Positions 34,065-43,140 of a stretch of 64,000 bases of DNA are shown here, piece after piece. The stretch comes from JAMXLO01 sp963799415 (GTDB lineage Bacteria; Pseudomonadota; Alphaproteobacteria; Acetobacterales; Acetobacteraceae). The stretch is from positions 248,001 to 312,000 of the forward strand of contig CAWCXI010000025.1 in assembly GCA_963799415.1 (NCBI GenBank), in the 5' to 3' direction. A program made the translations under genes and the position numbers. Positions within the stretch are counted from its first letter, which is position 1; each line of letters opens with the position of its first letter. The notes beneath the pieces are model-generated. The model saw only the letters and a program-made list of their open reading frames with translations, was not told the origin of the DNA and made no database searches.

Positions 34065-34602
34065 GTGAGCGAACAAATCGCAACGCGTTTCAGGCGATTT
34101 GCCGAGGTGGAGGCGCGCGGCCGCTCGCCGTTGTACGAGGCGTGCGCCCTTGGTGTCGCCGGTGATACGTTCACGCTCGAGTTTCTCGCAGCGCTGCCCG
34201 ACGGCAAGCAGCAGCCCAACCTGCTGTTAGCGGCGTTGCGCCACGTGTGCGGCACGCCACGCGATTGGCCGACGTTTCGCACGTTCAGGGCGATTTGCTG
34301 AACGACCTGAAAGCCTGCGCGCGACAGGCTCCATCGGGGGCAACGCTTGTGGTGTTCCATTCAGGGTGCTCGCCTATTTGGCCGAACTCGCGTTGCGCGA
34401 GCAATTCATTCGGACTATGCGCGAACTGGGCGCCGTCTGGGTCAGCAACGAAGTGCCCGGCGCGTTTCCATCAGTTCGCGAGAGGCTTACCCGGCCCGGT
34501 CCGCGCGGTGCATTCCTTCTTTCGGTGAATGGTGAACCGATCGCATGGACCGACCCGCATGGCGGGTGGATCGAATGGATTGCTGAGGAGAGAGATCGAT
34601 GA
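34065..34602 (+). pseudogene. DUF2332-family gene with internal deletion and frameshift
   Basis: The N-terminal part (VSEQIATRFRRFAEVEARGRSPLYEACALGVAGD through LRHVCGTPRDWPTFRT) and C-terminal part (GATLVVFHSG, then one frame over VLAYLAELALREQF through VSNEVPGAFPSVRERL and WTDPHGGWIEWI) match the two ends of DUF2332 proteins of about 330 residues. The middle of roughly 150-170 residues is missing between 34285 and 34300, and one G is lost in a GGG run near 34355. The end overlaps the SDR start (ATGA). Confidence 0.7.
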
Positions 34603-35345
34603 AGCTTGCAGGACAGGTTGCGCTGATCACTGGCGGTTCGCGCGGCATCGGCCGGGCAACAGCGCTCGCCTTCGCCGCAGAGGGCACGGACGTCGCGTTC
34701 TGCCATCTCGACGACGGGAATAAGGCCGAGGAGACGGCGAACGAGATCCGTGCGTTTGGGCGGCGTGCAATGCATCGATCGCTCGATGTGGTCGACATCG
34801 CTGCGACCCGTGCCTTCGCGCAGGAAGCCGCTGCGGCACTCGGCCCGATCGACATCCTGTTCAACAACGCCGGCATGAACATCCGCAAGCGGTTCGAGGA
34901 CTACACGGAAGCGGACTACGACCGGATTCTGGATGTGCACATGAAGGGCATGTTCTTCATGGCGCAGGCGGTGTACCCAACGATGGCGGCACGCGGGAGC
35001 GGCTGCATCATCAACGTGGCCTCGCAGCGCGGGCTGAAGGGTGCGGTGAACTCGGCGCCATATTGCGCGGCGAAAGCGGCGATCATCGGCTTTACTCGTG
35101 CGCTGGCCTGCGAGGCGACCCCGCGGGGCGTTCGAGTGAATGCGGTCGCGCCGGGCCCGATCGTCACCGATCTGACCGCGACGATGGCGCCCGCCGACCG
35201 CCAGGCGTTCATCGACGCTCTGCCCCTGCATCGCTTCGGCCGTCCCGAGGAGATCGCCGCGACCGCGCTGCTGTTGGCCGGCCCGGATGGTGGCTTCTAT
35301 GTCGGCGCAACGCTGTCGCCGAATGGCGGGGACGTGATGTACTGA
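34599..35345 (+). CDS. short-chain dehydrogenase/reductase (FabG-like)
   Basis: A 248-residue classical SDR. The TGGSRGIGRATA cofactor loop, NNAGMN, the Ser in NVASQRG, and Tyr-x-x-x-Lys in APYCAAKAAIIGFTRALACEATPRGVRVNAVAPGPIVTDL are in the right order, with the C-terminal GATLSPNGG. It resembles glucose 1-dehydrogenase or 3-oxoacyl reductases; the substrate is unknown. The start overlaps the DUF2332 remnant stop. Confidence 0.9.
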   Translation: MKLAGQVALITGGSRGIGRATALAFAAEGTDVAFCHLDDGNKAEETANEIRAFGRRAMHRSLDVVDIAATRAFAQEAAAALGPIDILFNNAGMNIRKRFEDYTEADYDRILDVHMKGMFFMAQAVYPTMAARGSGCIINVASQRGLKGAVNSAPYCAAKAAIIGFTRALACEATPRGVRVNAVAPGPIVTDLTATMAPADRQAFIDALPLHRFGRPEEIAATALLLAGPDGGFYVGATLSPNGGDVMY

Positions 35346-35349
35346 AGCG

Positions 35350-35736
35350 TTACCAGAGGCGGCGAACGCCGTAGGCACTGAAGCCGGTCTCGTTCGAAAC
35401 CAATACCATGTCTTCCTGCATGGCCTGTGCAACCAGCAGCCGGTCGAATGGGTCGCGCAGCGGACCGGGCAGCGCGCCGGCCAACTGGCCGTGGACGAAC
35501 GAAATTGGCAGTGGGACGAAGCCCTGTGTGCTGAGTATGGCCCCAAGATCCGCGGCGATCGCAGCTACGCCGGGCAGCTTGCCAATGCGGACTTTCGTTG
35601 CGATCTCCCAGGCGGACGCGGCGCTGGTGAATACTGCGTTGCCCTCGTCGGCAATGGCCGCGTGTGCAGTAGACGATAGAGCAGTGTCGCCTGCGATCCA
35701 CCAAAGGAAGGCGTGGGTATCGAGCAGAAGGTTCAG
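35350..35736 (-). CDS. vapC: PIN-domain toxin VapC, probable CTG start
   Basis: A 128-residue PIN ribonuclease: LNLLLDTHAFLWWIAGD (first acid Asp), SAASAWEIATKVRIGKLPG (Glu), PLRDPFDRLLVAQAM (two further acids) and TGFSAYGVRRLW at the C terminus. There is no ATG, GTG or TTG at the conserved N terminus; a CTG at 35736 overlaps the antitoxin stop (CTGA) exactly where ATGA is normally found. It is coupled to the antitoxin. PIN toxins of this type cleave tRNA or rRNA. Confidence 0.82.
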   Translation of the reverse strand: MNLLLDTHAFLWWIAGDTALSSTAHAAIADEGNAVFTSAASAWEIATKVRIGKLPGVAAIAADLGAILSTQGFVPLPISFVHGQLAGALPGPLRDPFDRLLVAQAMQEDMVLVSNETGFSAYGVRRLW

Positions 35737-35972
35737 GCCGATTGCCCCCAGCTGGTCAGTTCGTCTTCCGGCAATGGCTCGAAGAACTCGGGGCCGACCG
35801 AGACGACGCCTAGCATTGCTCCGAACTGTCGCTTGGCCTGGGGTGGGCGATACGGCACGAGCCTCGCAACCGGTTGGCGTCCGCGCGCCAGAACGATTTC
35901 CTCCCCGCTCTCGACGCGCGCCAGAAGCTGCGACAGGTGTGTCTTTGCGACGTGAACGGTTACAACGGACAT
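35733..35972 (-). CDS. vapB: Phd/YefM-type antitoxin (VapB)
   Basis: A 79-residue protein: VTVHVAKTHLSQLLARVESGEEIVLARGRQPVARLVPY is the Phd/YefM DNA-binding fold, followed by an acidic C-terminal tail (FFEPLPEDELTSW) that would mask the toxin. The start is the ATG at 35972, next to a repeated TAGCTAA motif. Confidence 0.87.
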   Translation of the reverse strand: MSVVTVHVAKTHLSQLLARVESGEEIVLARGRQPVARLVPYRPPQAKRQFGAMLGVVSVGPEFFEPLPEDELTSWGQSA

Positions 35973-35974
35973 GA

Positions 35975-35994
35975 TAGCTAACCTAACTAGCTAA
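35975..35994. promoter_or_regulatory. candidate vapBC operator
   Basis: TAGCTAA occurs twice (35975-35981 and 35988-35994), 13 bases apart, each containing the palindrome TAGCTA, starting two bases before the antitoxin start codon. Tandem palindromes at this place are typical of autoregulated Phd operators. Confidence 0.5.
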
Positions 35995-36104
35995 GCAGAA
36001 GGTGCGCTGCAAGCGTTAAGGTCGGCGGTGGCCGGAGGACATTGCCCACATTTAAGGTGTCCGCCCTGTGCAGCGCGGATGGTCTGAGCTAAGCGGGCGA
36101 CAGG

Positions 36105-37790
36105 ATGCAATCCTGGGACAGCAAGACAGCGTCACGTGCCTGGCTGCGTGAAGAGCGGCGCATTGGAGGCCGGGCGGCATGGCCGGTTGTGCTGCTCGGC
36201 CTGCTGAACACGGCGATGGCCGTGGGCCAGGCTTGGTGCGTGGCGATGCTGCTCGCCGGCGCCTTGACCGGACGCGCCCGCGACACAGTTGCGCTGTTGG
36301 GGGGCTTCGCGGTGCTCGCCGTATTGCGTGCGGCGCTGTCGATCGCCGCGGAGCGGAGCGCGTTCAATGCGGGAGCAGCGGCGCGGCGGCGGCTGCGAAC
36401 CGACGCGCTGTCGCGCTTGCTGCACGCCGGCCCGTCGCAGCTGCGCACTCACCACAGCGGCGAACTCACCGCGATCGTCGTGGACCGCATCGAGGCGTTG
36501 GATGGGCTTCACTCTCGCTGGCTGCCAGCCGCTTCACTGGCGATCGGCGGCCCGTTGCTGGTGGCTATCGCCTCGCTGTTGGCCGACCCGGTGGGTGCGC
36601 TCGTGCTGGTTCTGTGTGGCCTGTTGGTACCTGTCGCGATGGCCGCGGCAGGTATCGGTGCGGCGGCCGCCTCGCGCAGCCAGTTCCTCGCTCTGGCGCG
36701 GCTGCAGGCGCGCTTCCTCGACCGCGTGCGCGGCATTGCCACCATCGTCCTGTACGGCCAGGCGGACGCCGAGACGAATTCGCTCGCTGCTGCGGCGGAC
36801 GAATTGCGCCGACGCACCATGCGCGTGCTGCGTGTCGCGTTCCTGTCCTCTGCCGCACTCGATCTTGCGGCGGCGCTGGCCTTCGTCGTGCTGGCTTTGC
36901 ATTACGGTGTGCTCCTGGCGTCCGGCGACATGGTGCACCCCGGGATCGCACTGTTCGTGCTGCTGCTGGTTCCGGAGTTCTTTGCCCCGCTGCGGAGCTT
37001 CGCTGCCGCCTACCAGGACCGGCTGCATGCCGTCGGCGCGGCCGAGGCGCTGGCTGAGCTGCCGCCGCAGACCCCGGCGCAACCGCAACGTGACGTTCGC
37101 ACGGTCGCCGCGCAGGGTATTGCTGTCGCATTCGAGGATGTGCATTTCACCTGGGACCCTGCCAGAGGGCCGGCGCTGAACGGACTCTCTTTCCGGGTGC
37201 CGGACGGGGAAACGCTGGTGCTGGCCGGCCCTTCGGGAGCCGGCAAATCGACGGTGATCGAGATTCTGTTGGGCTTCGTTCGACCCGATGAGGGACGCGT
37301 GACCATCAACGGCGCCGACATCGCGGACCTCGTGCCACAGGCATTGGCACGGCTCACCGGCTGGATCGGGCAGCGCCCCGTGCTGTTCGCCAGCACAATT
37401 CGCGACAACATCCGCTTTGCCCGCCCCGAAGCCACCGACGCAGAGGTCGAGGAAGCAGCGCGCGGCGCCAGCGTCACCGAGTTTTCCGCCGCATGGCCTG
37501 ACGGCCTTGATACCGTGGTGGGTGAGGGTGGCTACGGTCTGTCCGGCGGCCAGGCACAGCGCGTGGCGATCGCCCGCGCGTTCCTGAAGAATGCACCCCT
37601 GCTGCTGCTTGATGAACCCACGGCGCATCTCGACCCGGCGACCGAGGGTGAAGTACTGGACAGTCTGCGCCGCCTGGCGCTCGGACGAACGGTGATCCTC
37701 GCCAGCCACTCGACCGCAGCGCATGGGCTCCCGGGCCGGCGGCTCGATATCCGCGAAGGGCGTGCCGTTCCGGCGCGTGGTGCGGCTTGA
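36105..37790 (+). CDS. cydD: thiol reductant ABC exporter subunit CydD
   Basis: A 561-residue fused permease-ATPase. Six hydrophobic segments in residues 20-300, then an ATPase with Walker A GPSGAGKST, Q-loop WIGQRPVLFASTIRDNIRFA, signature YGLSGGQAQRVAIARA and Walker B LLLLDEPTAHLDP. With CydC it exports cysteine/glutathione to the periplasm and is needed for cytochrome bd and c assembly. Only a weak ribosome site (ACAGG) is seen. It is followed by cydC with a TTGA overlap. Confidence 0.9.
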   Translation: MQSWDSKTASRAWLREERRIGGRAAWPVVLLGLLNTAMAVGQAWCVAMLLAGALTGRARDTVALLGGFAVLAVLRAALSIAAERSAFNAGAAARRRLRTDALSRLLHAGPSQLRTHHSGELTAIVVDRIEALDGLHSRWLPAASLAIGGPLLVAIASLLADPVGALVLVLCGLLVPVAMAAAGIGAAAASRSQFLALARLQARFLDRVRGIATIVLYGQADAETNSLAAAADELRRRTMRVLRVAFLSSAALDLAAALAFVVLALHYGVLLASGDMVHPGIALFVLLLVPEFFAPLRSFAAAYQDRLHAVGAAEALAELPPQTPAQPQRDVRTVAAQGIAVAFEDVHFTWDPARGPALNGLSFRVPDGETLVLAGPSGAGKSTVIEILLGFVRPDEGRVTINGADIADLVPQALARLTGWIGQRPVLFASTIRDNIRFARPEATDAEVEEAARGASVTEFSAAWPDGLDTVVGEGGYGLSGGQAQRVAIARAFLKNAPLLLLDEPTAHLDPATEGEVLDSLRRLALGRTVILASHSTAAHGLPGRRLDIREGRAVPARGAA

Positions 37791-39415
37791 CCGACGTACT
37801 CCACATTCTCGGCCTCTGGCGGGGTCGTGTGCCATGGCTGGCGGCTGGGGTCGTCGTGTCGTTGGCGGCGCTCGCGGCGGGCGTGTCGATGATGGTGCTT
37901 GGCGGCGTGGTGCTTGGCGCTGCAGTTGCCGTCGGAACGTTGGCGGCGCCGGTGGCGCTGCGGGTGCTTGGCTCGGCACGGGTGGCGCTGCGCTACGCCG
38001 AGCGGCTGCTGACACACGCTGCGACATTCCGCGCGCTGGCTGATCTGCGGGTGTGGTTCTTCCGCAATCTCGCTCACGGCTCTGCCGGCGGCCTTGGCTT
38101 TCGCCAGGCAGGCGATGTGCTGGCCCGTCTGGTCGGCGATATCGAGGCGCTCGACGGGCTCTATCTTCGCATTCTGGTCCCGCTTGCGGGCACGGTGCTG
38201 CTTTTCCCGCTGCTCATCGTGCTGATCGGAATGCGCAGCGTCTGGCTGGCCCTTGCGGTCGGTGTCCCGTTCGCGGTCGCTGCGTTCGTTCTGCCTTGGC
38301 TCAGCGCTCGTGCGGCGACGCGGGCCGGCGTTGCATTGGCCAATGCCGCGGGCGGCCTGCGCATCGCCACGCTCGATGCACTGACCGGATTGCGCGAGGT
38401 ACGTGCGTTCGGCGCCGAAGGCCGAATGCTGGCCGCCGTGCAGGCGCGCGAGGCAACCTTGCTTACCACCCAGCGTGAACTCGCCGGCCGCGCCGCGCGT
38501 GCCAATGCGGTCGCGTTGCTGTGTGGACAAGCGGCGATCCTCGCCATTCTGATCGCGGCGGGCAGCAGTCCGATGGCTGGCGTCGCCGCTGCGTTCCTGA
38601 CGGTGGCGGCGTTCGAGGCAGTCGGGGGACTACCGCGCGCCGGCGTTCTTGCCGGCCATGCCGCGGCGGCCTCCCATCGTGTGATCGAAGCTGCCAATAC
38701 GCCCGTGCCAGTGCCTGATCCGCCGCATCCGGGGCAGGTTCCCACCGACTTCACGTTGCGCTTCGACGGGGTTCATTTCCGCTGGCTGGCTGACCGGGCG
38801 CCGGTGTTCGACGGACTTGCGCTCCAAGTCCCGCAAGGCGCGCGCGTTGCGTTGCTCGGGCTGTCGGGCGCCGGCAAATCGACGCTCGCGGCGCTGGCGC
38901 TGAAGGTGGCCGCGCCGCAGCAGGGCAGGGTGCTGCTCGGTGGTGTCGATATTGCCACGCTGGCGGCGGCGGATGTGCGCTCGCGAATCGGCTGGCTCGC
39001 CCAGGCGACGCATCTGTTCGATGACACAATTCGCGCCAACCTGAAGCTTGCGCGGCCCGATGCCGACGATGCGGCGCTATGGGGTACACTGGATGGGGCG
39101 CGGATCGGCGAGATGGTGCGGACGCTGCCGGATGGCCTCGATACCTGGGTCGGCGAAGGTGGCGCGCGATTCTCCGGCGGTCAGGGCAGGCGCCTGGCGC
39201 TGGCGCGGGCACTGCTGTCGCCGGCGCCGATCCTGATTCTCGATGAACCGTGCGCCGGACTGGACGCGGAAACCGAGCGCGCATTCCTCGCCACGCTGAA
39301 CGAAGTGGCGGACGGACGCAGCGTAATTCTGATCACGCATCGCCTGACCGGGGTGGAGCGGCTGGATCGGATCTGGCGATTGTCCGCGGGCAAGGCGATC
39401 GCTGCCGCGGCCTAG
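37787..39415 (+). CDS. cydC: thiol reductant ABC exporter subunit CydC
   Basis: A 542-residue partner of CydD with the CydC-type start (ARVALRYAERLLTHAATFRALADLRVWFF), six membrane segments, Walker A GLSGAGKST, WLAQATHLFDDTIRANL, signature FSGGQGRRLALARALL and Walker B ILILDEPCAGLDA. The TTG start at 37787 overlaps the cydD stop. Structural cydAB genes are not in the window. Confidence 0.9.
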   Translation: MTDVLHILGLWRGRVPWLAAGVVVSLAALAAGVSMMVLGGVVLGAAVAVGTLAAPVALRVLGSARVALRYAERLLTHAATFRALADLRVWFFRNLAHGSAGGLGFRQAGDVLARLVGDIEALDGLYLRILVPLAGTVLLFPLLIVLIGMRSVWLALAVGVPFAVAAFVLPWLSARAATRAGVALANAAGGLRIATLDALTGLREVRAFGAEGRMLAAVQAREATLLTTQRELAGRAARANAVALLCGQAAILAILIAAGSSPMAGVAAAFLTVAAFEAVGGLPRAGVLAGHAAAASHRVIEAANTPVPVPDPPHPGQVPTDFTLRFDGVHFRWLADRAPVFDGLALQVPQGARVALLGLSGAGKSTLAALALKVAAPQQGRVLLGGVDIATLAAADVRSRIGWLAQATHLFDDTIRANLKLARPDADDAALWGTLDGARIGEMVRTLPDGLDTWVGEGGARFSGGQGRRLALARALLSPAPILILDEPCAGLDAETERAFLATLNEVADGRSVILITHRLTGVERLDRIWRLSAGKAIAAAA

Positions 39416-39458
39416 TGAAGGTGGCCGCACCAAAGGGTCGCCATAGCTGCCGCACGAG

Positions 39459-39477
39459 GCGCTAGCTAAATTAGCGC
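39459..39477. terminator. possible bidirectional hairpin between convergent genes
   Basis: GCGCTA pairs with TAGCGC across a seven-base loop in the 65 bases between the ends of cydC and the convergent DUF3303 gene. No long T run follows, so this is a weak candidate. Confidence 0.3.
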
Positions 39478-39480
39478 GCG

Positions 39481-39795
39481 TCAGTCGAATTTCAGACCAT
39501 CGCGCCATGCCATGACTTCGAGCTCGCCGCGCACGGCGTCCTCGATCGAAATGACAGGTCGCGCCTCAAATTCGAAGGCTGGAAGCATCGAGCAAAACTT
39601 GTGCACGGTGACCGGATCATCGCAGTCGGCCAACATATAACCACCCCAATCACCAACACGGATCACGAACAGTTCGACCTTGAAGTTGGCAGGGGTTTCC
39701 CACCGGCGAAAGACATCCAGTATCCGCTGTTGGGCTCTCTCGTATTCGATGGCTGAGCCCTGTGAACGTTCATTCCACGTGATCATATATTTCAT
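39481..39795 (-). CDS. DUF3303-family small protein
   Basis: A 104-residue protein beginning MKYMITWNERSQGSAIEYERAQQRILDVFRRWETP, with central VGDWGGYMLADCDDPVTVHKFCSMLPAFEFEARPVISIEDA. This matches the short DUF3303 ferredoxin-like-fold family of unknown function. AGGGAAACGAC precedes the ATG. It is convergent with cydC. Confidence 0.7.
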   Translation of the reverse strand: MKYMITWNERSQGSAIEYERAQQRILDVFRRWETPANFKVELFVIRVGDWGGYMLADCDDPVTVHKFCSMLPAFEFEARPVISIEDAVRGELEVMAWRDGLKFD

Positions 39796-39960
39796 GTCGT
39801 TTCCCTGCCTGCAATTCCAGCCGCATCGGGAGGTCAACATGCCGCAGCTTGTGCCCGAGATGATCCTGGAAAGGTGCAAGGAGACCAAGCACCACGAAGC
39901 GGTTGTCCGCTCGGAGTTGTCAGCTGTCAATACGTGGCCGATCTGGTTGGGTGCTTGCAG

Positions 39961-39993
39961 CTCTCGTCGCTCGCTGCTGCGCCTCGCAATGAC
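39961..39993. repeat. partial copy of the TCATTGCGAG-type dispersed repeat
   Basis: The stretch ending CGCCTCGCAATGAC resembles the right arm of the repeat at 23169-23272 and lacks the second arm. It lies in a 290-base gap before the OmpA-like gene, in which no gene is visible. Confidence 0.4.
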
Positions 39994-40085
39994 CCTGTCT
40001 GAGTGGAACTGGCGGCACTTTCGGTTGACGGCGGGTTAACTGACCGGCAGGACAATGGCCGTCTCGCGCCAGAAGGGAATCGGCC

Positions 40086-40475
40086 ATGCACCGCCTCGGG
40101 CTACTGCTTCTGCTACTGTGTGCAGCAATCGGCAGTGCCAGCGCGGCAGACCCGCCAGCGGAGAGATTCGTCGTATTCTTCCAGGAATGGTCGGCGCAGA
40201 TCGATGATCCGGCGCAGTCGGTGATCAGTCATGCCGCGGATTGGGCGAAGTCGCATCCCGGAACCGTCGTACACGTGAACGGCTTCGCGAGCACCATTGG
40301 CAGTCGCCAGGCCAACATCCTGCTGGCCGATCTGCGCGCGCAGGTCGTGGTCGATCAGCTGCAATCGGACGGCGTCGAACCGAAGCATGTGAAGCAGCGC
40401 GGCCATGGTCCGGTGCAGTTCGCTCTGACCGCGCAAGAGAGCCGTCGGGTGGAAATCAGCTTCGACCGGCGCTGA
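40086..40475 (+). CDS. small periplasmic OmpA-domain protein
   Basis: 129 residues. The signal peptide is LGLLLLLLCAAIGSASA-A. A short OmpA/MotB-like peptidoglycan-binding domain follows: VISHAADWAKSHPGTVVHVNGFASTIGSRQANILLADLRAQVVVDQLQSDGVEPKHVKQRGHGP...ESRRVEISF. The usual G-H-T-D motif is replaced by GFASTIGS. AAGGGAAT precedes the ATG. It ends eight bases before recQ. Confidence 0.75.
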   Translation: MHRLGLLLLLLCAAIGSASAADPPAERFVVFFQEWSAQIDDPAQSVISHAADWAKSHPGTVVHVNGFASTIGSRQANILLADLRAQVVVDQLQSDGVEPKHVKQRGHGPVQFALTAQESRRVEISFDRR

Positions 40476-40482
40476 TCGCATC

Positions 40483-42318
40483 ATGTTGCAGTCGCCGGTG
40501 CAGGCGGAAGCGTGGGACGATCCGGCAGCCGTGCTGCGGCGCGTGTTCGGCTTCCCGGGCTTTCGCGGCCAGCAGGAGCTGGCGGTGCGCCATGTGGTCG
40601 CGGGCGGCGATGCGCTGGTGTTGGCGCCGACCGGCGGCGGCAAGAGCGTCTGTTTCCAGGTTCCGGCGTTGTGTCGTCCAGGCACTGCGGTGGTGATCTC
40701 GCCGCTCATTGCGCTGATGGACGATCAGGTGGCAGCGCTGCGGCAGCTCGGCGTATCGGCCGGTGCCCTGCATTCGGATCTGGATCCGGCCGAGGCGCGC
40801 AGCGTCATGCGCGATTTGATCGAACAGCGGCTGGACCTCCTGTACATCTCGCCGGAACGTCTGCTCGGCAACGGTACGCTGGAGCGGCTGTCGCGCCTGC
40901 AGCTCGCGCTGTTCGCGATCGACGAGGCGCATTGCGTGTCGCAGTGGGGGCATGAGTTCCGACCGGAGTACCGCGGGCTGGCGTGCCTTGCCGATCGGTT
41001 CCCCGGTGTGCCACGCATCGCGTTGACCGCGACAGCCGATCCCCGCACGCGTGATGACATTTTGCGCGCGTTGAAGATGGAGGCCGCGGAGACCTTTGTC
41101 GCCAGCTTCCATCGGTCGAACCTGCATATTGCCGCCGCGGCGAAGGTGGGCGAGACCGCGCAGCTTCTCGATATGCTCACGCGCCATTCCGGGGTCTGCG
41201 GCATCGTTTATTGCGGCTCGCGCGCGAAGACCGAGCGCGTTGCCGAAAAGCTGAGGGGCAAGGGAATTCCAGCGATCGCCTTCCACGCCGGACTGGAGGC
41301 GGAAACCAAGCGTGAGGCGCTGGCGCGGTTTCGTTCAGGTGAGGCGGTGGTCGTGGTGGCGACGATTGCGTTCGGCATGGGGATCGACCGGCCGGACGTG
41401 CGCTTCGTGGTGCATCTGGATATGCCGGACAGCCCGGAGGCCTACTATCAGCAGATCGGCCGAGCGGGTCGCGATGGCGAGCCGGCGGAGACGCTGCTGC
41501 TGTATGGCGGCCAGGACATCGCCCAGGCGCGCCATTGGCTGGCGCAATCCGCCGCGCCCGAGACGCAGAAGCGGGTGATGCGCACGAAGCTGGAGGAGAT
41601 GATCGCGCTCACCGAGGCCGCATCGTGCCGCACACGGTCGCTGCTGGGGTGTTTCGGTGAGGAGCTGTCGGAACCCTGCGGGCATTGCGACAATTGCTCT
41701 GCGCCGCCGCGCATGGTGGACGCGACAGTGGAAGCCCAAAAGGTACTGTCGGCGGTGTATCGCACCAATCAGGTGTTTGGTGCGCTGCACGTCGTGGCCG
41801 TGCTGCGCGGTGAGACGACTGATGGCGTGCTGCGGCACGGACACGACCGCCTGCCGACATTCGGTATCGGGGCCGATCATGCCGCCCCCTACTGGCGTGG
41901 GCTGATCCGCCAGCTCATCGCACTTGGTGCGCTGGACGTGGACACCGCGGGGCACGGCGGGCTGTTCCTCGTGCAGGACAAGGCGCGGCCGGTCCTGCGT
42001 GGTGAAACACGAGTGATGCTGCGCGAGGAAGGCAGGCGGCACACTGAGGTGCTGCGTCCGCAGCGCCCCACGGCGGCGCAGGCCTCCGGCCCGGAAGATC
42101 CGAGCCTGTTCGAGGCATTGCGTGGCTGGCGCGCAGCGGAGGCGAAGAAGCAGCGCATTCCGCCTTATGTGATCTTCCACGACACCGTGCTGCGCGACAT
42201 CGCGGCGGTGCGGCCTTCGAGCCTGGAGGAACTGGGCCAGATCAAGGGGGTCGGCGCATCGAAGCTGCAGCGCTACGGCGCGGCAGTGCTGCGTCTGAGC
42301 GGCGGACTGCCGGCGTAG
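40483..42318 (+). CDS. recQ: ATP-dependent DNA helicase RecQ
   Basis: A 611-residue 3'-5' helicase. Motif 0 FGFPGFRGQQELAVRHVVAG, Walker A APTGGGKS, DEAH box FAIDEAHCVSQWGHEFRPEY, LTATAD, QIGRAGRDGEP, the zinc cysteines CRTRSLLGCFGEE...CGHCDNC, an RQC winged helix and a C-terminal HRDC-like domain (SLFEALRGWRAAEAKKQRIPPYVIFHDTVLRDIA...LGQIKGVGASKLQRYG) are all present. Confidence 0.95.
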   Translation: MLQSPVQAEAWDDPAAVLRRVFGFPGFRGQQELAVRHVVAGGDALVLAPTGGGKSVCFQVPALCRPGTAVVISPLIALMDDQVAALRQLGVSAGALHSDLDPAEARSVMRDLIEQRLDLLYISPERLLGNGTLERLSRLQLALFAIDEAHCVSQWGHEFRPEYRGLACLADRFPGVPRIALTATADPRTRDDILRALKMEAAETFVASFHRSNLHIAAAAKVGETAQLLDMLTRHSGVCGIVYCGSRAKTERVAEKLRGKGIPAIAFHAGLEAETKREALARFRSGEAVVVVATIAFGMGIDRPDVRFVVHLDMPDSPEAYYQQIGRAGRDGEPAETLLLYGGQDIAQARHWLAQSAAPETQKRVMRTKLEEMIALTEAASCRTRSLLGCFGEELSEPCGHCDNCSAPPRMVDATVEAQKVLSAVYRTNQVFGALHVVAVLRGETTDGVLRHGHDRLPTFGIGADHAAPYWRGLIRQLIALGALDVDTAGHGGLFLVQDKARPVLRGETRVMLREEGRRHTEVLRPQRPTAAQASGPEDPSLFEALRGWRAAEAKKQRIPPYVIFHDTVLRDIAAVRPSSLEELGQIKGVGASKLQRYGAAVLRLSGGLPA

Positions 42319-42322
42319 AACT

Positions 42323-42990
42323 TCAGCGCGACCGGCCAGGTGTTGTGCCGAACGCAGCGCGGAACGCTGCGCCGAATGCCGGACCGCTGTTATAGCCCAC
42401 CGCCGCTGCTGCGCGGGCTGGTGTGGCGCCTTGCGCGAGACAGGCCAGCGCCTCGGTCAGCCGCAACTGCCGTCGCCACGTTTGGAAGCTCATGCCGGTC
42501 TCGCGGCGAAACAGCCGCGCCAGGGTGCGCGCCGAGGCGCCAGCGATCCCGGCGAACGATTCCAGCCCGCGCGGATCGCGGGATCGGACAGCAGCGCCTC
42601 GGTAACGCGCTGTAGCCGCGGATCGCGACACGCCGGCACCGCAATCGGGCGCGTCGCGGCATGGCCAATCTCGTGCAGCGCGAGCGCCACCACGTGCCGC
42701 ACCGGTCCCGCTTCATCCCACATCCACCGGCTGCTTGCACGCCGCCAGGATCAGCTCGCTCAGGAGGGGCGACACGGCGACGACCGTCACGGTGCCTGGA
42801 CCGGCGCGTGCCGCATCCTCGCTCAGGAACAGCGCCCGCATCGCCAGACCCGTCGGCATTCGCGTCACATGTGGCGTCCTCGCCGGCATCCAAAGGCCGG
42901 TCCCGGGAGGCACGACGAACAGCGCCGACGGCGTCAGCACACGCAGCACGCCGGCGACCGCGTACAGCAGCTGTGTCTGTACGGATACGC
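42323..42990 (-). pseudogene. AraC-family regulator, broken by at least two frameshifts
   Basis: Three consecutive frames carry one AraC protein: a cupin-like sensor (QLLYAVAGVLRVLTPSALFVVPPGTGLWMPARTPHVTRMP), a linker (RDPRLQRVTEALLSDPAIRAG) and the DNA-binding domain (LESFAGIAGASARTLARLFRRETGMSFQTWRRQLRLTEALACLAQG...AVGYNSGPAFGAAFRAAFGTTPGRSR). Frame changes fall near 42720 and 42590-42610, and the N-terminal start is unclear. It is divergent from the broken MFS gene, the usual regulator-exporter layout. Confidence 0.75.
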
Positions 42991-43140
42991 GTAGCCGACA
43001 AGGGGGCGAGGCGCCTCCTCGAATGGGCGCAGGCGGGAGCGGTCGGCAGGGTGTCCGATTTGGGACAAAGACTGGCCGTACGTCGAAAGGTGGACACTCT
43101 ACCTTGTGCCGCGGTGAATACCACCCGACGAGAGCTCGCA

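Noticed and set aside
36534..38027. 497-codon minus-strand frame across cydDC
   Set aside because: Antisense shadow of well-supported cydD and cydC; no ribosome site or domain.
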